The position numbers and the translations under genes are program-made. Under the pieces are notes generated by a model. It made no database searches and was not told the DNA's origin. It saw nothing but the letters and a program-made list of their open reading frames with translations. From Clostridiaceae bacterium (GTDB lineage: Bacteria; Bacillota_A; Clostridia; Acetivibrionales; Acetivibrionaceae), in assembly GCA_012513545.1 (NCBI GenBank), contig JAAZCB010000859.1, forward strand, positions 1 through 7,010: a stretch of DNA of 7,010 nucleotides, written 5' to 3'. Positions 4,289 to 7,010 of this stretch are shown here, piece by piece. Numbering within the stretch: the first letter of the stretch is position 1; every line of letters begins with the position of its first letter.

Positions 4289-6403
4289 ATGAAAACAAAC
4301 TCGAAGCGTGGGGGAAAAGCGGTAAGCAAACTAGGTAGCGAGCCATATAAGAGGCATGTGCTTTCAATGTATGATAATTTGAATAACGTTGAAAAGTATC
4401 GCAAAAATATGGTTAAAATCGAAAATGAAATTTCCAAGTTTAATGGCATACGTACTGTTGTAAAGAGACCGGATTATATAGGCTTTTATGAACATATAAG
4501 AAAATACTATATTGAGGTAAACAATACAACGATTGAACCTAGATATAAATCAATACTTGATTATACATACGGGGAGGAACCTCAAGTCCTTTACTTTATG
4601 ATGCTTTATGTTAAACGAATAAATGACCTGGAACAGTTTGACCAAAAATATACCGAGGAAGATTTACAGAAGGATAAAAGACTAGCAGAACACTATTTGG
4701 AATTATATAACGAATGGAAGCTATTATTTGGATTGCTAGAAAAATTGGATAATTTGGTGCTAGCAGTTATTAACTCTTATGATTCAAGCAAGATACAACA
4801 TTTGGATGAAGACATTAAGGACCTTGATAGTTTAACGATAAAACATAGGTTTTTAGCTGCTGTTGCACGAAGGGAGAAAACTACAGCTTTCAAGCTTTTA
4901 GGGAAATTGCGCAATTTAGATGAGGGTGAAGATTATTACTTAGAGGCGCTAGCGCATTATAACAATGAAGAATATGAGGCTGCTGTAAGATGTGCTCAAA
5001 GGGTTAATCCCGGTGAAATTGATTATCCTGCAGCATCGGCAATGATCATGGAATGCTTTGCTACGATGGGAGATTTTCTAAGCTTTTTTAAGTATTTTGG
5101 GGAGATAAAACAAAGGATTAGTGGAATCTATATAATATATTTACTTCAAACCTTAATATGTAACGCTAATATCGATAAATTGGATGAGGAAGAACTTCAG
5201 ACTTGCTTTGGAAATGAAATCGAATTTGCCAACAAAAGTGTTGCTATCGAAGATGACGCATTAATAGGTAAGGTGTACAGAAACTTTGTTAACATAGCCT
5301 TGGAAGGGATTGATATTGTAGATGATATTTTATATCATGAATCGCTTATAGAAGAAGTCAAAATTCCGGATAGGATTCAGTCAAGACTAGAACAATTATC
5401 CTTAGCACTTGATTTATATCATGGAGACATTTCGAAATTTATAAATCTTGATTATGCAAGAGAGAATGGAATAGGGTTATGCCGAGAGGAAATTATAGAG
5501 TGGACTTTGAGCACTCTGATTTATAATAATCCTGACAAATCCTTCGAAAATACTTCTTTGGCATTAATGGCTCTATTAAAGCTAGGCTTCGTAAATGATT
5601 ATATATATAACATAGAAGAAAATTTAACTGATTTGGAGAAGTTCGGAGCAAATGGGGATAATCGGGCTTATGAATTAATTAGCCTAGCATATGTTGAAAG
5701 TAGCTTATCAGGAAGAAAATCAGACAAATTATTTGAAGCTCTAAAAAGAGCTAATATTAATATGGATAACGCCGAGAATGAAGTAAAAGCCAAAAAAGTC
5801 ATATCAATACTTTCCGATAAGGGCAGAATTGCTTATAGTTCCGCCGAATGGCAATATAATAAGGCGATGGAAGAGGATTATGGATGGAAGGATGCAGGAA
5901 TGCTTTCGTTATCCTATTTTAGAATTTTGGAAGTTGAATTCAATCAAAAAATGGTATTACCACTTTTATCTTTGGTTTCAATAAATGATCTTGAAACCAA
6001 GTACAACCTAAATCTAGAAAAGCTCTCTGGCAAGGCCCAAAATAGATATAGGACTAAGTGGGAGATACTGATTAAGGAGTTTAAAAAAATTGTAAATCCC
6101 GGTAACCCTACTAATGGCTTGATGTTAGGACCATTAGAATATTTCGTAAAATATCTAGGATCCCAATATGATAATAATGACGAAATTGCAAATGTTTTGT
6201 ACAAAGCGCTAAAGAATATTCTAAATGAAGAGGGCATGATGAATTTGCAAAACAAAAATATTGAGAAAATGCTAAGCCATAAAAACAGAGAACAGTTTAG
6301 GAATCCTCCCGCTCACACTAGGTATCTGCCATTTGAAAAAGCTTTGGAATGTAGAACTTTTGTAAATGAAAGTATTCTAAGTATAGGTGGTTGGATAAAA
6401 TAG
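4289..6403 (+). CDS. Large helical (TPR-like) protein with C-terminal HEPN domain, putative RNase/defence protein
   Basis: A 704-residue intact frame with no signal peptide or membrane segment, so cytoplasmic. Residues 1-180 are charged and helical without a named domain. Residues 215-270 look like TPR hairpins (YYLEALAHYNNEEYEAAVRC, then AASAMIMECFATMGDFLSFF), and helical-solenoid character continues to about 480. The last ~190 residues look like a HEPN domain: a helix with AEWQYNKAMEEDYGWKDA, then LSYFRILEVEFNQKM, and near the end R671-N-P-P-A-H676, the R-N-x3-H catalytic motif of HEPN ribonucleases, followed by LPFEKALECRTFV. HEPN domains are known RNases in toxin-antitoxin, abortive infection and CRISPR systems; a solenoid plus HEPN suggests a sensor joined to an effector. 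That role is inferred. The start at 4289 is the first usable one (frame closed by TAA at 4250-4252); GGGGG at 4277-4281 is a mediocre ribosome binding site. The gene is more AT-rich than the recombinase. No antitoxin-like partner is adjacent on the same strand. Confidence 0.85.
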   Translation: MKTNSKRGGKAVSKLGSEPYKRHVLSMYDNLNNVEKYRKNMVKIENEISKFNGIRTVVKRPDYIGFYEHIRKYYIEVNNTTIEPRYKSILDYTYGEEPQVLYFMMLYVKRINDLEQFDQKYTEEDLQKDKRLAEHYLELYNEWKLLFGLLEKLDNLVLAVINSYDSSKIQHLDEDIKDLDSLTIKHRFLAAVARREKTTAFKLLGKLRNLDEGEDYYLEALAHYNNEEYEAAVRCAQRVNPGEIDYPAASAMIMECFATMGDFLSFFKYFGEIKQRISGIYIIYLLQTLICNANIDKLDEEELQTCFGNEIEFANKSVAIEDDALIGKVYRNFVNIALEGIDIVDDILYHESLIEEVKIPDRIQSRLEQLSLALDLYHGDISKFINLDYARENGIGLCREEIIEWTLSTLIYNNPDKSFENTSLALMALLKLGFVNDYIYNIEENLTDLEKFGANGDNRAYELISLAYVESSLSGRKSDKLFEALKRANINMDNAENEVKAKKVISILSDKGRIAYSSAEWQYNKAMEEDYGWKDAGMLSLSYFRILEVEFNQKMVLPLLSLVSINDLETKYNLNLEKLSGKAQNRYRTKWEILIKEFKKIVNPGNPTNGLMLGPLEYFVKYLGSQYDNNDEIANVLYKALKNILNEEGMMNLQNKNIEKMLSHKNREQFRNPPAHTRYLPFEKALECRTFVNESILSIGGWIK

Positions 6404-6419
6404 TTAGAATTGCAGTTAA

Positions 6420-6815
6420 TTAAGCACATTTAATTCTCACGGTACAGGGATTAACGAAGGTTTCACCTGTTCTTAGCTCAACACCTTTTTGCGCAGCTTC
6501 AATAATCTTTGCGAGTGACGCATGCTGTCCGGCAGGAAGATTACGGATGTATCCACGCCTTAAAATCTCACGCACTTCTTCGCTTTCATCTCTGAATGTT
6601 TCAACAACACTAGTTTTCAGCGTGGTAGTCATGGCCGACAATCTTGGGGGGACTACGGTCTTGAGTACTGGCTCAACCATGTTGATTAGTTTGTTACCCC
6701 ATACACCAACGCCAATGCACAAGCCTATCCCTCCGAATATGATAATCTCAGTTTTGTGTTGGGTGGTCCATTCTTTAGCTCTATGGGCCGTATGTTTAAT
6801 AGTATCAAAAAGCAT
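6420..6815 (-). CDS. Hypothetical single-pass membrane protein (131 residues)
   Basis: ATG at 6815-6813 has a good ribosome binding site (AAAGGAAAGGATG) about eight bases upstream. Residues 1-22 are basic and polar, residues 24-40 (IIIFGGIGLCIGVGVWG) form one membrane segment with glycine spacing suited to helix packing, and the rest is soluble. The basic N-terminus suggests it faces the cytoplasm. Residues 75-90 are strongly charged (RDESEEVREILRRGYI). The end, IRNLPAGQHASLAKIIEAA then GETFVNPC, resembles a short conserved C-terminal block of unassigned proteins from mobile elements, but I cannot name the family. It starts five bases after the stop at 6821-6819 of an upstream partial gene, so the two formed an operon. 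It converges on the HEPN gene with 16 bases between stops and no clear terminator. Confidence 0.75.
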   Translation of the reverse strand: MLFDTIKHTAHRAKEWTTQHKTEIIIFGGIGLCIGVGVWGNKLINMVEPVLKTVVPPRLSAMTTTLKTSVVETFRDESEEVREILRRGYIRNLPAGQHASLAKIIEAAQKGVELRTGETFVNPCTVRIKCA

Positions 6816-6818
6816 TGT

Positions 6819-6896
6819 CTACTCATCCTTTCCTTTGCCCATCGCGTTTTGGTAACTTTTTCTTAGTCGTTCCAATGTTTCTTTGCGATTGTCAAC
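6819..6896 (-). pseudogene. 3' end of a gene cut off by an insertion sequence
   Basis: On the minus strand the frame VDNRKETLERLRKSYQNA continues to MGKGKDE and a TAG at 6821-6819, two codons before the next ATG. The charged helical composition and the tight coupling to the 131-residue gene (its ribosome binding site lies inside the last codons here) suggest a true gene tail. Upstream, the frame runs into the insertion-sequence end repeats (from 6903) with only weak GTG/TTG starts and no ribosome binding site, then closes in a TGA near 6945. The rest of the gene was presumably displaced or deleted. Family unknown. Confidence 0.45.
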
Positions 6897-6902
6897 CAAA
6901 AA

Positions 6903-6961
6903 GTGAACCACTGTGCTGATTAAAAACTGAGCCACTTTTGCTCATATAAAAGTGAGCCACC
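6903..6961. mobile_element. End of an insertion sequence, probably IS21-like, with three tandem repeats
   Basis: Three related 10-mers lie 24-25 bp apart: GTGAACCACT (6903-6912), CTGAGCCACT (6927-6936) and GTGAGCCACC (6952-6961). The last is followed by the inverted CTCACC. Multiple spaced copies of a terminal motif such as TGAGCCACTT are typical of the ends of IS21-family elements (istA/istB), where they bind the transposase. The transposase genes would lie to the right of the window; 6962-7010 shows no gene. The family assignment rests on motif memory only. Confidence 0.45.
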
Positions 6962-7010
6962 AGCTCACCAAAGGGTCCAAAGGTATTTGAGGGCTAGTTA
7001 TTCTGCGATC

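Noticed and set aside
5944..6255. 103-codon minus-strand frame inside the HEPN gene
   Set aside because: It is a shadow of an AT-rich helical gene, lacks a ribosome binding site and overlaps the HEPN domain coding region.
6547..6855. 102-codon forward frame near the right end
   Set aside because: It is antisense to the membrane protein gene, which has the better start, ribosome binding site and protein features.
6903..6961. Small CRISPR array
   Set aside because: The repeats are only about 10 bp, degenerate and 24-25 bp apart; this fits insertion-sequence terminal repeats better.

Overview
The window looks like an accessory, repeat-rich island from a Gram-positive bacterium, most probably an anaerobic Clostridia/Peptococcaceae-type Firmicute. 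The reasons are strong AGGAG-like ribosome binding sites, AT-rich intergenic DNA, three copies of a 27-bp palindrome with the core GGGACGGTTCT (a REP-like repeat I associate with such genomes), and protein families common there. This placement is inference from sequence style. No rRNA, tRNA or housekeeping gene is present.

Layout, left to right. (1) 1-550 holds a possible gene tail, a long hairpin in front of a 31-codon reading frame, and an internally deleted IS3-family insertion sequence: two imperfect inverted ends and only the last ~75 codons of the transposase. (2) 620-1375 is a recognisable gene of the plasmid pRiA4b ORF-3-like family, broken by one in-frame stop and two single-base changes in homopolymers. 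It has a -10 box, a perfect inverted repeat and a good ribosome binding site. A small intact gene of unknown function follows at 1425. (3) 1755-2573 is a nest of repeats: a possible decayed minus-strand frame, one intact REP palindrome, a second REP palindrome split by a 154-bp MITE with a perfect 9-bp target duplication, the stub of a REP-associated tyrosine transposase (RAYT) on the minus strand, and a third, inverted REP. (4) 2574-3944 is a large serine recombinase that begins exactly where the third REP ends. It lacks the N-terminal ~65 residues with the catalytic serine. The longer open frame starting at 2370 is a chimera with repeat DNA. (5) 3945-4288 is non-coding, with a perfect 15-bp-arm palindrome and a promoter-like region in front of the next gene.

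(6) 4289-6403 is the largest intact gene: 704 residues, helical throughout, TPR-like in the middle, with a C-terminal HEPN-type R-N-x3-H motif. Its setting, AT-rich composition and architecture make it the best candidate for an undescribed defence or RNase-type system. (7) On the minus strand, a two-gene cluster converges on it: a 131-residue single-pass membrane protein at 6420-6815, preceded by the last ~25 codons of another gene. That upstream gene appears cut off by an insertion sequence whose end, with three tandem copies of a TGAGCCAC-like repeat, lies at 6903-6961.

Taken together, at least four mobile lineages (IS3-like, REP/RAYT, MITE, probable IS21-like) and a dead site-specific recombinase surround two or three intact cargo genes. 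The genes do not form one pathway. The region reads as a decaying integration hotspot in which the HEPN gene is the part most likely still to be selected.
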